Notes: generated from the sequence alone by a model not told the origin. Positions 1-9,994 are shown, numbered from the stretch's first letter. The stretch is 64,000 bases of DNA from Cystobasidiopsis lactophilus (GCA_001599975.1 BCIO01000003.1:806001-870000); one strand, 5' to 3'. A program made the numbers and translations.

Positions 1-422
1 TCTGCTTGCTTGGAGTACTGCGAGCCACCGACTTGAGAAGATTCCAAAGTCAACCGCGAAGGCGCCCACCTTCTCCTTCCACGGCCATGCCTTCAACAAC
101 TCCAGATCCCACGAGTAGCGGTACAAGAAGGATTCGGTGTCAGACTGGGCACCGGGGTACTTGTTGAGCCACCAGGTGCCGCCCACATCGGGGCAGCTTT
201 CGATGCACTTCGCGGTCAAGCCGAGCTCGTTCCGCAGCTTGTAGAGCATGTAGATGCCGCTAAATCGCCATTCGACTGGAATTTAACGACGAGATCTAGG
301 TGAGGCTCGAGAGCACAACCTACGAGAAGCCGGCGCCCACGATGAGGCTGAGAACGCGTGTTTTAGGCCGCGCTTTCTTTCGAAAATCGGCCCACTCACC
401 AATCGAAGTCAGTTTTGGCCAT
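1..422 (-). CDS. Baeyer-Villiger monooxygenase (N-terminal part, runs off left edge)
   Basis: Flavin monooxygenase of the cyclohexanone/phenylacetone monooxygenase type; the family inserts oxygen next to a ketone using FAD and NADPH. I splice four exons: 400-422, 324-347, 70-259 and 1-17, with GT-AG introns 348-399, 260-323 and 18-69. The start is the ATG at 420-422. The spliced protein begins MAKTDFDCLIVGAGFSG, giving the FAD-binding GxGxxG, and the motif itself is split by intron 260-323. It continues with the family pattern GIYMLYKLR...DVGGTW...YPGAQSDTESFLYRYSWD...WPWKEKYSKQ. Only about the first 90 residues are in the window, so substrate and completeness cannot be judged. A generic FAD monooxygenase is less likely, given GGTW followed by YPG and DTES. 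Confidence 0.88.
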
Positions 423-557
423 GTTGGTGTGTGTACAAAGGAGAGAAAAGGGAAAGGTTGCGCAGAAAAGGTGCGGGGAGCCAGCCGCCCAAAGTGGGTG
501 GCCGAAATGTCAGGTGACCAAAAGTGGTGGGGTGCAATCGGTTTACCCGCCTCCAGC

Positions 558-2939
558 CTACGCTTGCGCCGACTCGGCGTGAAGGGACAGGTCGTAGACG
601 CTCCAATAAAGGCCTGGCAGAGCCTGTGTCGCTACCAGTCGAATTTGGTGCCACCCCATGCCGCTTTCGCCAAACTGGCTCGAGATAGTGATAGAGCATT
701 GGGCCAGTCGCCCATGCTTTCTAAGCCATTCATGACTGTTCTGGCGCTGGGAAGAGTCGGCCTTGTCGTCCAGAGAGGGCCGTTGGATCGGGTGAAGAGG
801 GTGCTTGGTGGTGCGGCATGCGAAACCTGCACCGGTGGGTTCAAGCTTCGCAGGGAGCTTAAGGGCGTGACCTTCAGCGCGGCGTACAGAAAGAGTGTGG
901 CCTGGACGTACCCATTCGCCTTCCAGGCCAACCTCAAGTCGCAGGGCAGACGTGATGGCATGCTCGTCCTCGAGTGCAATCGAAAGGTGAACTGCCGATG
1001 TCAAGGTCGTGTCGAGACTGGACAGTAGGCGTATGCCGATGTAATCTTTAGCTTGAATTGCTGGGAAACTTCATTGTGAGTGCGGAGGCAAAATCGTTGC
1101 AGAAAGATCGACTCACCGCGCAACGATCGCCAAGCCGTGGCGTGGTTGCCGTCCACAGCAGCGCCATACGAGTGCTCGATGGCAAAGTCCTCCGCTCCGC
1201 GGGCGGCCGCCGACGCTTTACTGCTGGCCTCGTCCCCCGACTGCTTCGCGCCAATGTGACCCTGCGTCGCCTCCCACCTTCGCAAGTTCGGCATGCTATT
1301 ATGTGGATAGGTCGCAGGCATTGGAAGCGTTTCTACGTTGGTGATGAACAGCATTTGACCGGAAACATCGACAGCTCGGACATCGGAGCGGCGGTATTCG
1401 AAGTTTCGGCGTGGTCGCTTGGGCTTGATCTGCTCGACCAGCGCGTTGAGGGCTCTGTCGATGTGCTTCTTGTTTCTCTCCAGCCCATCCGGTCCATCAC
1501 TGAAGCCATCGTCGGTCAGAAGGGAGACCAGACGGGTTTCGAGCACCAGAGGCGGTTGGTTGAGGAGCACCCCGTAATAGGTGTCAAGCAGCGCGTAGTC
1601 TTCCTCCCCAAGGGTCGAGTTTCGAGCAGATAGTGTCGATAGGACTTCAATGGTCGACTTTCGACTGACAAAGGAGCCGAAGCCCAGCCACGCAAAGCAT
1701 GAGTGCAAGTCGATCTGCTTGTCTATTGCGCCACTTTTCAGCCACCACTCCTGTGACGCCTCAAAGAAGAGCATACTGATGAAGCACCATTCCAAGTTGG
1801 CCAAAGCAGTCATGTCAGTCGGAGCTGCGGCCGTCATCCGGAGCGTTGGGTCGGCCTTATAGAGGCTGTAGAGCGCCTGCACACCGTAAAAGACATATTC
1901 CTGTAGCAAAATCATTCAGAAAAGTTCAAAGTCAGAGGGGCAAGAGACCTACATCGTCGAGATGGAGGCAGTGTTCAGTATCTGTGGCCGCGCACGCCAA
2001 GTGGCGCTCGAGGAACAAGCCATTGGACGGCGAGTTGCGGAGGGACAGTGTCTGCATTGGACATAGGCAGTCTTCGAAATCTTTGTAAGAGAGCGTTATG
2101 TCGGGGTTGTTGTTGAAGACGACAATGGTCTTGATGAAGTCGAATTGGCAGAGGTGAGCCACAGCGACCTTGACGTTCTGAAGCCGCTTCCAGTTGAGGA
2201 CAATTGCGGTGACATCGGGTTCGAGAGGGACATCGGGGCCGGGAAAGACGACCATGTTGGACTCTTGCCAATAGCCAAGGCCCTCCAACACCTTTTGCGG
2301 TTCCTCCTTTAGCACACCCGAAGGATCGGTGAGCCCATAACTCGGCTTCTTGAGTGCTTCTCTGACCCCGAGATACAGCAGCAGCGCCAAGATCAGCACG
2401 CTGATCCGCGAGATGCCAATGCGCCGCCGCTGAGCGTCCAAAAAGTGCAGAGGCCCCCACGCCGTACTCTTGCGGTTCGGCTCTTCTTTGATGCTGAACT
2501 CTGGGTTGGACAAAATTCTTGGGTCCTTGGTCCGCCCACGGCCTGAGTCGACCCAGAGCCATTGCGAGCTTGCCGCGAACAAATCTGCCCAAGTCTCTGG
2601 GCCCGAAGGACGACGGCCCGACAGCGATGTTTGAGTCGAGGAAACCTTCAAGTACAAATTGCGCGCCCTTTCGAAGCAAGCCTTCTCGAAAGAGTGCATT
2701 CTGCCGCGCCAAGATGGAGGGCTTTGAGGAGGCGGAGGAGCACCAGCGCTTGGCCGCTCGACGGGAGCGGAAGGGCGTAGGTGCACCGAAGGTTTTCTTG
2801 CAGACAGAGACGGAAAAGCAGCCACATCGTGAACTCTAGGCGAGTTCCACGAAAGCAGAGGCGAAGCGGACGAGTTCGAAGGCTTGGGCGTGCCATCGGC
2901 TGGATCTGGCCGCAGGGATATCCTGCGCGAGTCTGGCAT
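558..2939 (-). CDS. Membrane-anchored glycosyltransferase-like protein
   Basis: Type II membrane protein with a long, Ser/Pro-rich, basic N-terminus, one hydrophobic segment (RISVLILALLLYLGV) and a lumenal domain with glycosyltransferase features: DVTAIVLNWKR, TIVVFNNNP, a stretch ending CLHLDDE (acidic metal/nucleotide-type motif), LEWCF, HSCFAWLGFGSF and DGFSDG. Two introns are clear, 1901-1952 and 1061-1116; splicing them joins LHLDD to EYVFYGVQALYSLYK and gives a C-terminus ending near 558. The pattern recalls uncharacterised basidiomycete proteins related to the exostosin/GT64 fold, from memory and not searched. The start is uncertain: I use the ATG at 2939, but the frame is open further upstream with another ATG near 3107. 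Its promoter side abuts the left arm of the inverted duplication. Confidence 0.68.
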
Positions 2940-3177
2940 GTCTATGCCTTTCCAGGTGTAAGATCTAGGTAAGGCTGGGCTTCTGGACCTCTTCCGAGGG
3001 TTGGACGCGCGCAAAGCAGTCGCCTCGCGCCTCGCGCATGAAATTTCCCTTGCTGTCCGGCTCCCGAGACGTGGGTGGTGGCGAGGAGAGCCTCCCAATT
3101 GCATAACGACTGAGAGATGGCTTGTGGATGCAAGTACAGATGGGCTTGCGACCAGTGAAGCCTCCAATGCGAATCAA

Positions 3178-3478
3178 AGACGCTCCCAAACTGTCGGCTT
3201 TTCCACGACCGCTTTCCATGCGCCGAATTAGTTCGAGTACACAACAAGATCGGAGTTGATAAGCGCACCAGCTCCGCTTCCTTAGAGATGAACGCCGCCA
3301 CCCGAACTGTGGGCCAGATTTCCTTGCTGAGCATCGTATTTCAGTTGCAGTGATGGCTGCTCATCTTTACTGCGGCATTCCCGAGGCCAATATAGATGCC
3401 AACCTGGTGAGCGTTCAGCATGACCTTTCGACACCTGCGAGGTTGAGCGCTGAACTCACGGGCACAACTAGATGGTCT
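3178..3478 (-). pseudogene. 3' fragment of the small membrane-protein gene of 5166-6148
   Basis: Read on the minus strand, this stretch matches about 5621-5990 on the plus strand. The match starts in the short fourth exon (AGACC[A/T]TCTA...) and covers the following intron, the fifth exon (VGIYIGLGNAAVK here, VGICIGLGTAVVK there), the next intron and part of the last exon. It lacks a segment of about 50 bp that the right copy has just before GAAGCGGAGCTGG. Exons 1-3, including the start codon, are missing, so it cannot encode the same protein. It lies downstream of the U2-like locus at 3615-3803 in the same relative order and orientation as the intact pair in the right arm. That makes it the truncated member of a duplicated block. 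Confidence 0.8.
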
Positions 3479-3614
3479 GACCGGTCGTGGAATACCATGT
3501 TTATACAGCGTCTGGAACAGTTTGCTCAATAGATTTGTAAAGAACACAGCAAGTGAGAAGCGGCGCAAAGTAAGTAGGAAGACGAGGCAAAAAAAAAAAC
3601 AGGAAAGGAGGAAG

Positions 3615-3803
3615 CCCTGTCAACGCGTAACGAGTCGTGTAAGGTTACGGTCAACGCACCTGGACCCAAGAGCAAGCTCTTGTAGTCAAGGAAGGGCTAC
3701 AAATATCAATAGTCGTTGTGATTGACACCGTAGCGTCAAGCCTAACCGATTAAAGCTAGGAAGAACAGTTACTACTTTTGATCTTAGCCTCTGACCAGAG
3801 GAT
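3615..3803 (-). ncRNA. Divergent, intronless U2 snRNA-like gene
   Basis: On the minus strand the sequence starts ATCCTCTGG, passes GGCTAAGATCAAAAGTAGTA, then ACTGTTCTTCCTAGCTTTAATCGG, and ends with a 3' region almost identical to the U2 locus at 4827-5066 (CGTTGACCGTAACCTTACAC...). It keeps the GUAGUA branch-site-recognition core but differs on both sides of it (CAAAAGUAGUAAC against CAAGUGUAGUAUC). There is no intron. Predicted stems are kept with different bases: stem I CCUCU/AGAGG, a stem-II hairpin UUGACGC/GUGUCAA, stem III CAAGAGC/GCUCUUG and stem IV CGUAAC/GUUACG. Spliced lengths are nearly equal (189 nt here, about 185 nt there). A canonical Sm site is not obvious; a weak AUUUGU lies in the expected region. 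It could be an active variant U2 or a recently silenced copy; the paired stem changes favour past selection. Confidence 0.72.
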
Positions 3804-4826
3804 GACTGCCTTTGTGTCGTGCACGGTACCATCTGAGCAACTTTTGGCCGAACCGCGGGCATATGGTCAAATCTGGTGACGTTGACGAATGCTGCGGCAA
3901 CGGTCGCCACCGCCATTGTGCTGCTGCCAAGTGCTCCCGATTAGCTGATTGAGCTCGACAACGTCTTTCTAGAGGGTAGCTGATGCACCAAACAAGGCGC
4001 CCAAGCAAGTGACTTGGTGGTGGCAAAGTCTACCTGAGTCACAGCTTTGTGAGCCGAATTGGCTTCCAGTGCCCCTAGAGGGCGGCGCGACGCAGCATTC
4101 CCTGGTACTGAGAGCATACCAGCTCGGAGAGGCAGTAGAGAAGAAAGAGTGGTCGAAAGTGCGCCAGCTGAAATGGAATTCACTGATCGCCGCACTCAAA
4201 TTTAATTGAGGAGCAGGAGGGGCATCTGAGCCTGCAGCACGGCCATGCTTTTGCAAAATGATCACGGAATCAGACAGAACGGCGCAGCGCAAAGCAGCCA
4301 AGGTTTACAACGAGAGAAGGCTGCATTCGGAGTCGGCGACGGCGGCATTTGTCACTGCCAGTCGCTACACGGTTCCTAGGACCGCAGACTCTCAGGAGTG
4401 CGGGCAGTCCTCTGATCCAGTCTTAGAGGCTCCAAAGAATCGTCACACAGACACACGGGACCAATGGTGTGCCCAAGTCGCGGATCGAGGACAAGAGGCC
4501 ACATTTCAATGATCTTGCGTGGATCATCAAGCACGGGGACAATATGCAGGCTCACTGGAGAAGCAAGGGTAGCACTTGAGTACTTCTGATAGGGATGAAA
4601 TCATGTTCTGCTGGGGGTTTGCCACCAAACAACCTGAAATTTTTCCATCGTTTTCCTTCATAGCCTCATTCTTTGATGCCATTAGGTTGGAAACGATTCT
4701 TGACGACATGAAAGCACGTAAAAGCCATCGCAGGCGTTCAAAAATGGACCGGGAAATGGGACCACAGGCCCCTCGATGAGGGCAAAGTTGCTCGGGTGGC
4801 GTGGCGGCCAGCGACATGCTCCGGTT
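3804..4826. other. Spacer between the two inverted U2 loci, no gene recognised
   Basis: About 1 kb separates the 5' ends of the two head-to-head U2 loci. Short open frames occur on both strands (for example 4258-4512 plus and 4527-4817 minus), but they show no domain, no plausible splice continuation and no amino-acid bias typical of genes here. It presumably holds the divergent snRNA promoters. I could not pick out a proximal or distal sequence element with confidence. Confidence 0.5.
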
Positions 4827-5066
4827 ATCCTCTCTGGCCTTTTGGCTTAGATCAAGTGTAGTATCGTGAGTTCTTTTGCTTCAAATGAGGTCAAAGATCA
4901 AGTGCTAAGCTTTCCCGCAGTGTTCTATTTAGCTTAATCGCTGAATTCGTTGCATCGCAACGTATTTCCGGTTAATTGATCTTTCAAGGCTGTCTTGTCT
5001 CTTGGGCTTGCTCAAGAACTTGACACGTTGACCGTAACCTTACACTACCCGTTATGCGTTGACAGG
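4827..5066 (+). ncRNA. U2 spliceosomal snRNA, split by an intron
   Basis: The 5' part matches U2 closely: ATCCTCTCTGGCCTTTTGGC then TTAGATCAAGTGTAGTATC, which is the U6-pairing region followed by the branch-site-recognition sequence. The universal continuation TGTTCT does not follow directly but appears 55 bp later, after a perfect GT...AG intron (4866-4920). Joined, the RNA reads GUGUAGUAUC|UGUUCUAUUUAGCUUAAUC, as expected of U2. Further on are a hairpin CGUUGC/GCAACG, a stem III CUUGGGC/GCUCAAG and a stem IV CGUAAC/GUUAUG with a loop resembling the U2B'' loop (UUACACUACC; the usual form is UUGCAGUACC). Spliced length is about 185 nt, normal for fungal U2. The 5' end is placed by analogy and the 3' end approximately. 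It must be spliced to make working U2, so the spliceosome is needed to make its own RNA. Confidence 0.93.
4866..4920 (+). other. Spliceosomal intron inside the U2 snRNA
   Basis: 55 bp, beginning GTGAGT and ending TTTCCCGCAG, with a possible branch site GTGCTAAG 14-20 bases before the 3' end. Size and ends match the mRNA introns of this window. It lies three bases after GUAGUA, so unspliced RNA keeps the branch-site-pairing core but loses the adjoining invariant sequence. Confidence 0.92.
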
Positions 5067-5165
5067 CCATCCATTATTATTTTTTTGCTCCTCGTCATAA
5101 TTTTTGTCCTCCTTCTTAAGGCTCCTAGTCTTTCGATTGCTTCGTCACTCTGCTGCGGATCCATC

Positions 5166-6148
5166 ATGTCTGCTGCCCCAGCCATCTCGCCCGAGCAAGT
5201 GCCAAAGGAAGGTAGAGTCGCCGCCCTCCAAAATCGGCCAGCGGTCCAAAAGCTCCAATACCTCGTCAAAGGTTGGGCCAGGCGCTCGTTTTGATGCTTC
5301 CATCATCAATTGAATCGAGAATGATCGGCAGGCGGAGCAGCACCTGGGGACTTTCGCTCCAAGAGCCTCCTCAAGACCACCCGCTATGTGCTGAAGTTCA
5401 TCTTGTGCGCTTCCTTCCCAAGCGCATCGTCGTGAACCTGTAATTGATCATTGACCTGAAGCTGGCGGCTGGTGCGATACGCCAAGTATGCGGCGATAGG
5501 AGCGGCCATCGCTGCCGTAGGAACCGGCGTGCTGGGCACGGCCATCAGCGGAGCAGGGATGCTGCTAGTGTGAGTGCCTCGTTTGTTTCACTCGAGCACA
5601 CGAGACTGAATCGCCTCTTCAGACCTTCTATACCCGTGAGCTCAGAGCTCGACTTCGTAGGCGTCGAAAGGTCATGCTGAATGCTCACCAGGTTGGGATA
5701 TGCATTGGCCTAGGGACAGCGGTAGTCAAGGTGAACAGTCATCACTGCGACTGAAGCACGACGCTCAGCAAGGAAGTCTGGCCCGCAGTTCGGGTGGCGG
5801 CATTCATCTCTAAGCAAGGCCTTCCGCGAAGGCGGCAGCGGCGACGCCCGCAAGGACGAGCGCTTGGAAGCGGAGCTGGTGCGCGTATCAACTCCGATCT
5901 GGTTGTGTACTCGAACTAATTTGGCGCATGGGCATGGAAGGCGGTCGTGGAAAAGCCGACAGTTTGGGAGCGTCTCTAGCTCAACTCCCAAGTCATCTAC
6001 TTCACTAGCTCGCTTGCTTATTGTCCTGACTACTCGTGATTGTACTGTCACTAGGAGACAAATTAATGCCTATTACACGGAGATGTCGCATAGCCCGTTT
6101 TGCCACCTTACTTCGGCAGGCCTAAGAGGGAGGGCATTCAGCTGCTAA
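5166..6148 (+). CDS. Small membrane protein of unknown function
   Basis: Not recognised as a named gene. I splice exons 5166-5271, 5332-5404, 5462-5569, 5623-5635 (13 nt), 5692-5730 and 5789 onward. The protein starts MSAAPAISPEQVPKEGRVAA, has a soluble N-terminus (FRSKSLLKTTRYVLKFIFWR), then two glycine/alanine-rich hydrophobic stretches (AAIGAAIAAVGTGVLGTAIS and LLVPSIPVGICIGLGTAVVK) and a charged tail FGWRHSSLSKAFREGGSGDA. It looks like a small integral membrane protein, possibly mitochondrial or ER. The 3' end is uncertain: the frame stays open to 6148, and an 84-nt segment at about 5879-5962 could be an in-frame intron (GTGCGC...GACAG with an ACTAAT branch). It lies 99 bp after U2. Its 3' half is repeated, inverted, at 3178-3478. 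Confidence 0.62.
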
Positions 6149-6290
6149 GCTGAGACACTTGGATACTATGGAGGAGCTGCTTTGCACAATTTGATCCTAG
6201 AGCCAAAGGACAGAACGCTGCTTTTGCAAAGCGTTCATTGCCATCTTCCTCGTCTTCCAATCTAGGAGCTCCCCGAACATCAGTTGACCC

Positions 6291-7659
6291 TCAAGTCTTG
6301 TTTTTCTTCAATTGAGCTTGGACTTCCTGCCCGTGATCCACAACCCATTGAAGAATAGCCGATTGAACTTCGTCGTACGTGTGACACAATTCGCATAGCA
6401 TCTCTTGTCGAACGGCGGTCGCGTTCAATTGATTGACGTAGACCTTGAGCGCGAGTTGAGCAAGCGCCTTGAGCTCCAAGTACTAGGGCTAGAGTCAAGG
6501 CTCTTCGGCTTTCGGCGCATCGCATTGACTCACATGAGCCAGGGCGAAAACCGACTTGGGTGATGGAGGTATGAGGTCCAATTCTTTCTCCTCTTCGGTC
6601 AGACCTCCTCGTGAAGCAATCTTGGAGAATTGGATTTGACCGGTGTGGAAGTCTGCCAATCGTTGAGCATTGGCAAAGACGGCGTCGTTTTCACTTACAG
6701 ACCAAGACAGCGCGAAAAGTTGCATAAGAGCACGCACTGCCATGATGGTATTTATAGAGTCAGTCTAAGCGCAGAAGAGAAAGCTACGTACGACATGACA
6801 ACCTCGAGGCATGGGGCCGTGGAGCTTTGCGCTGTACTGGGGGCAGACTCCAAACGCTTGCGGTAGAGCTCGTCCTTCTCGTCGTCCGAGTCATAGCCTT
6901 TATTGATCTCGAAGGGGCCAGTAGGTAGCACCGAAGAGCCTTCTTGTGCCTCCGCCATGCCACTCAAAAACATCGCTCCGAAGACCGAAGGCGAAGCTTC
7001 CTCCAGCAAGTCTTTCTCGACGTAGAGGTGCAAAAGAGACTCTTTGTCCTTGCTTCGGAAGGTAAGCCTGGCTCGCATGGGGTTGGGGTTGGCAAGTCGC
7101 TCTTTGAGAGAGGTAAGGTGCGTTCGCTCTATTTCAATGGAAGCACATACTCAGCGTAAGAGCCTCGCACAAAGGATCGGACTGCAGGACAAATGGCAGC
7201 AGACCGCCCGTCTGTTCCAAAGCTGCATAGAAGCCACTCTGACTCTGCTCGCGAGCTGCCCAAGACTTGATCTGAATTTTGAAGCGGCTAAAGGCCCGCA
7301 CGAAGAATTCATTCAGCATGACCTGCGATAGGACAAAGACCAAGAGCGGAACACGCCTACCTCCCACCCGTAACAATATAGGTTTGCAGCTCGATCCGGT
7401 GATGGCAATCGTGCACATTTGGATAGCATGGGTGAGCTATAAAAGCTTCGGCAATAGACTCTCCATCCCACAGAAGCCTGTATCTTTAATAAACAATCGG
7501 GTTATAATGAGCTCCGAGGGCGAAGGTAGCAAACATGGCATTGTGAGAATGGGAGGAGGTCGCCGAGTAGCCGGTTCCCCATCGCAAAACCTCAACAATG
7601 GGTCTCTCTGGCTTCTCGCCATTCTTCATGGCACGAAGACATCGGTACGAGAGCGACAT
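6291..7659 (-). CDS. Conserved-looking protein of unknown function
   Basis: No family recognised. Spliced from the ATG at 7657-7659, the protein runs MSLSYRCLRAMKNGEKPERP...VLRWGTGYSATSS...FALGAHYNPILTHAIQMC...VMLNEFFVRAFSRFKIQIKS...SGFYAALEQTGGLLPFVLQS...LTFRSKDKESLLHLYVEKDL...FEINKGYDSDDEKDELYRKR and ends with an amphipathic helical tail QEVQAQLKKNKT. Likely introns are about 45-61 bp: one ending just before ILTHAIQ, one just before VMLNEFF, one before RLANPNP, one or two near 6730-6800 that I could not place exactly, and one of 49 bp before YLELKALAQL. Composition suggests a helical solenoid protein without membrane segments. It is divergently transcribed from RPN6. Confidence 0.6.
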
Positions 7660-8051
7660 GGTCGATGCAGAGCAAGGAGACGGGGGTGACAGAACTTGCC
7701 CAAAGGAAGGCGTATTCAAGCCACATTAACACGAACAGTGCCATTCAATTCTCATGCATCAAAGGATAAGACCATCATGACGTGAGTGGTCTGACGTGAG
7801 TGGTCTTAAGAAGAGACCAAAAGAAGGCCCCTTCGAAAGCCGCCACTTCACGCACGTCGTTCACATTTTGACTGGTGGCAGTTCCAAGTGACAGGCAGGC
7901 AAGCCGTGTTCGCAGCAGACCAAAGCACACCAAACAGACAGAAGAGGAGGCAAAAGGCAAGATCCCAGCACCGAGGCTTGACTGCTGCTCTCCAAACCTC
8001 GAGGATTGCGCGTCTGCTTGTCTTCCGCTGACGTCCAACTCTCTGCCCCTC
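7660..8051. promoter_or_regulatory. Divergent intergenic region upstream of RPN6
   Basis: 392 bp between the start codons of the 6291-7659 gene (minus) and RPN6 (plus). It must hold both promoters. I saw no clear TATA box and no recognisable proteasome-gene element. Confidence 0.5.
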
Positions 8052-9621
8052 ATGGTTGACGCCCCTTCGACTTCGAGCCAAGCAGAGGCCGCGCTAGACA
8101 AGAAGGACTATGCCACGGCAGCGGGCCTGTACCAGCAAGTGCTGAGCGCGGCGGACACGAGCGACGACGGAGTGAGGGACAAGGAGGCGGCTTATTTGGG
8201 GCTCGGCGCTTGCTACGCAGCTCAGCGGTGCGTTGTTACACTCTCTTAACTTCTATTGACAAGTCCTCAAGCATGGCAAGCAGGGATGGCAAGGCGTTGG
8301 CGGCGCTGGTCGGCCAGTCGAGGGAGTTCACAAAGTCGATAGCCAAGGCCAAGACGGCCAAGTTGCTGCGTTCGTTGATCGACCTGTTTGACGACATCCC
8401 GTCCAGCTCGGCCCAGCAGATCGCCGTGACCAAGGAGTCGATCGAGTGGGCGCGGGCGTCGGCTCGCATCTTCCTCGCCCAGTCGCTCGAGACCCGGCTG
8501 ATCGGCCTCTACTTTGACGCTGGCAACTACAAGGACGCGCTGGCGCTCATCACCGCCTTGCTCAAGGAGCTCAAGCGGCTGGACGACAAGATGATCCTCA
8601 CCGAGGTCCACCTGCTCGAGTCCAAGGTCAACCACGCTCTGTCCAACCTGTCCAAGTCCAAGGCGGCCTTGACGTCGGCGAGGACAGCGGCCAACTCCAT
8701 CTACTGCCCGCCCATCCTGCAGGCCGGCCTGGACATGCAGAGCGGCGTACTGCTCGCCGAGGAAAAGGACTACAAGACGGCCTACTCGTACTTCTTCGAG
8801 ACGCTCGAGGCCTACTCGGCCCAGGACGACAAGCGTGCCGTGCTGGCGTTGAAGTACATGCTCTTGTGCAAAATCATGCTCAACTTGGTTCGTCCCTTGG
8901 CCCTTGCTCAATCCGACTTTCCTCTGATGTGCGATTGGTGGTTTGCGAACAGAGCTCGGACGTGGCGGTCATCACCCAAGGCAAGCTGGCGTCGCGGTAC
9001 AGCTCGAGCGCGGACATCAAGGCCATGCAAGATATCGCCAAAGCGCACGCCGACCGCTCGTTGGCCGCCTTTGAGTCCACGCTCACCTCGTTCAAGAAGG
9101 AGCTCTCGGACGACCCGATCATCCGCAACCACCTGTCCAGCCTGTACGACACCCTGCTCGAGCAAAACCTGTGCCGCATCATCGAGCCCTACTCGAAAGT
9201 CGAGATCGCCTACATCGCCGAGCAGGTGAAGCTGCCTTTGCACGACGTCGAGGCCAAGTGCGTGTGCAATCCTTCTTCTCCAGGAGCTTGTCCTGATAAC
9301 ACGGCTTTCGTGCGCAGGTTAAGCCAGATGATTTTGGACAAAATCTTCCACGGCATCTTGGACCAAGGCGCCGGCTGCCTGATTGTGTACGACGAGCCGG
9401 AAGAGGATGTGGGTCGAAGACGTCTCTTCATCCTCTTTAGAACGTTGTTGAATGTCTTTCTCTTCACAGAAAACGTACGACCGGACGCTGCAAACGCTAG
9501 GCGTGGTGGGCCAGGTGGTTGATGTGAGTTGGACGCTCCCTTTGCTGCACTCATCCTCAGTGCTGAATTCGTTCTGCTCTCCTTACAGACACTCTACACG
9601 AAAGCCATGAAATTGACATGA
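8052..9621 (+). CDS. RPN6: 26S proteasome regulatory subunit Rpn6 (PSMD11)
   Basis: PCI-domain subunit of the proteasome lid; in the family it clamps lid, base and core particle together. Exons: 8052-8227, 8284-8887, 8953-9257, 9318-9408, 9470-9523 and 9589-9621; the five GT-AG introns are 56-66 bp. Family signatures read clearly: KAKTAKLLRSLIDLFDDIP, ETRLIGLYFDAGNYKDALAL, LLESKVNHALSNLSKSKAAL, SGVLLAEEKDYKTAYSYFFE, the PCI part RIIEPYSKVEIAYIAEQVKL and a C-terminus ending DTLYTKAMKLT. Length, about 420 residues, is normal. The start is the first ATG of the frame (MVDAPSTSSQAEAALDKKDY). It looks intact. Confidence 0.97.
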
Positions 9622-9994
9622 TCACACATGGGTGTGGCGCATGACCGTCTGGCGAAACAGGAGAGCGGCTCTCGAGCTTAGTTCAGCTCGCGACGAGGTC
9701 CAGCTTCGAGGGTAGCGTGGACGAAGAGGAGGGCTCTAACTCTTATCAAGCAGCGGAGAGTAGCAGGGACCCGAAACAGAACCAGATGAGACAGCCTCAC
9801 TTGAGCCAGGCACCACGCTTGCAGCAGCTAGCTGCGGCTGGCCTTCAGGGCGTGGCAAGAATTTGTTGTTCTTGTTGCGCATCCCTCAACGCTCCTTTTA
9901 ATAACTTGTCGTGTCCATAACATACTCGATGCCAGCAGGAGCCAAACGGAAGCCCTGATTCGACACGCCGCAGCTCTGCCAACAGCACTCCAAA

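Larger units (their letters stand above)
3178..5990. repeat. Inverted segmental duplication (two arms with U2 loci)
   Basis: Left arm about 3178-3803 (minus) and right arm about 4827-5990 (plus) carry the same order: U2, then a small membrane-protein gene. The arms are inverted around a spacer of about 1 kb. The right arm is complete. In the left arm the 5' part of the protein gene is gone and the U2 has diverged. The gene fragment (3178-3478 against 5621-5990) is the best preserved segment, with the 3' end of U2 next. No terminal repeats or target-site duplications were seen at the edges. Confidence 0.8.

Noticed and set aside
300-1028. Long plus-strand open frame of about 240 codons
   Set aside because: It begins with GTG, is antisense to the BVMO start and the end of the glycosyltransferase-like gene, and has no domain; a shadow frame.
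4258-4817. Short open frames in the spacer between the U2 loci
   Set aside because: No motif, no splice continuation and ordinary chance length for GC-rich DNA.
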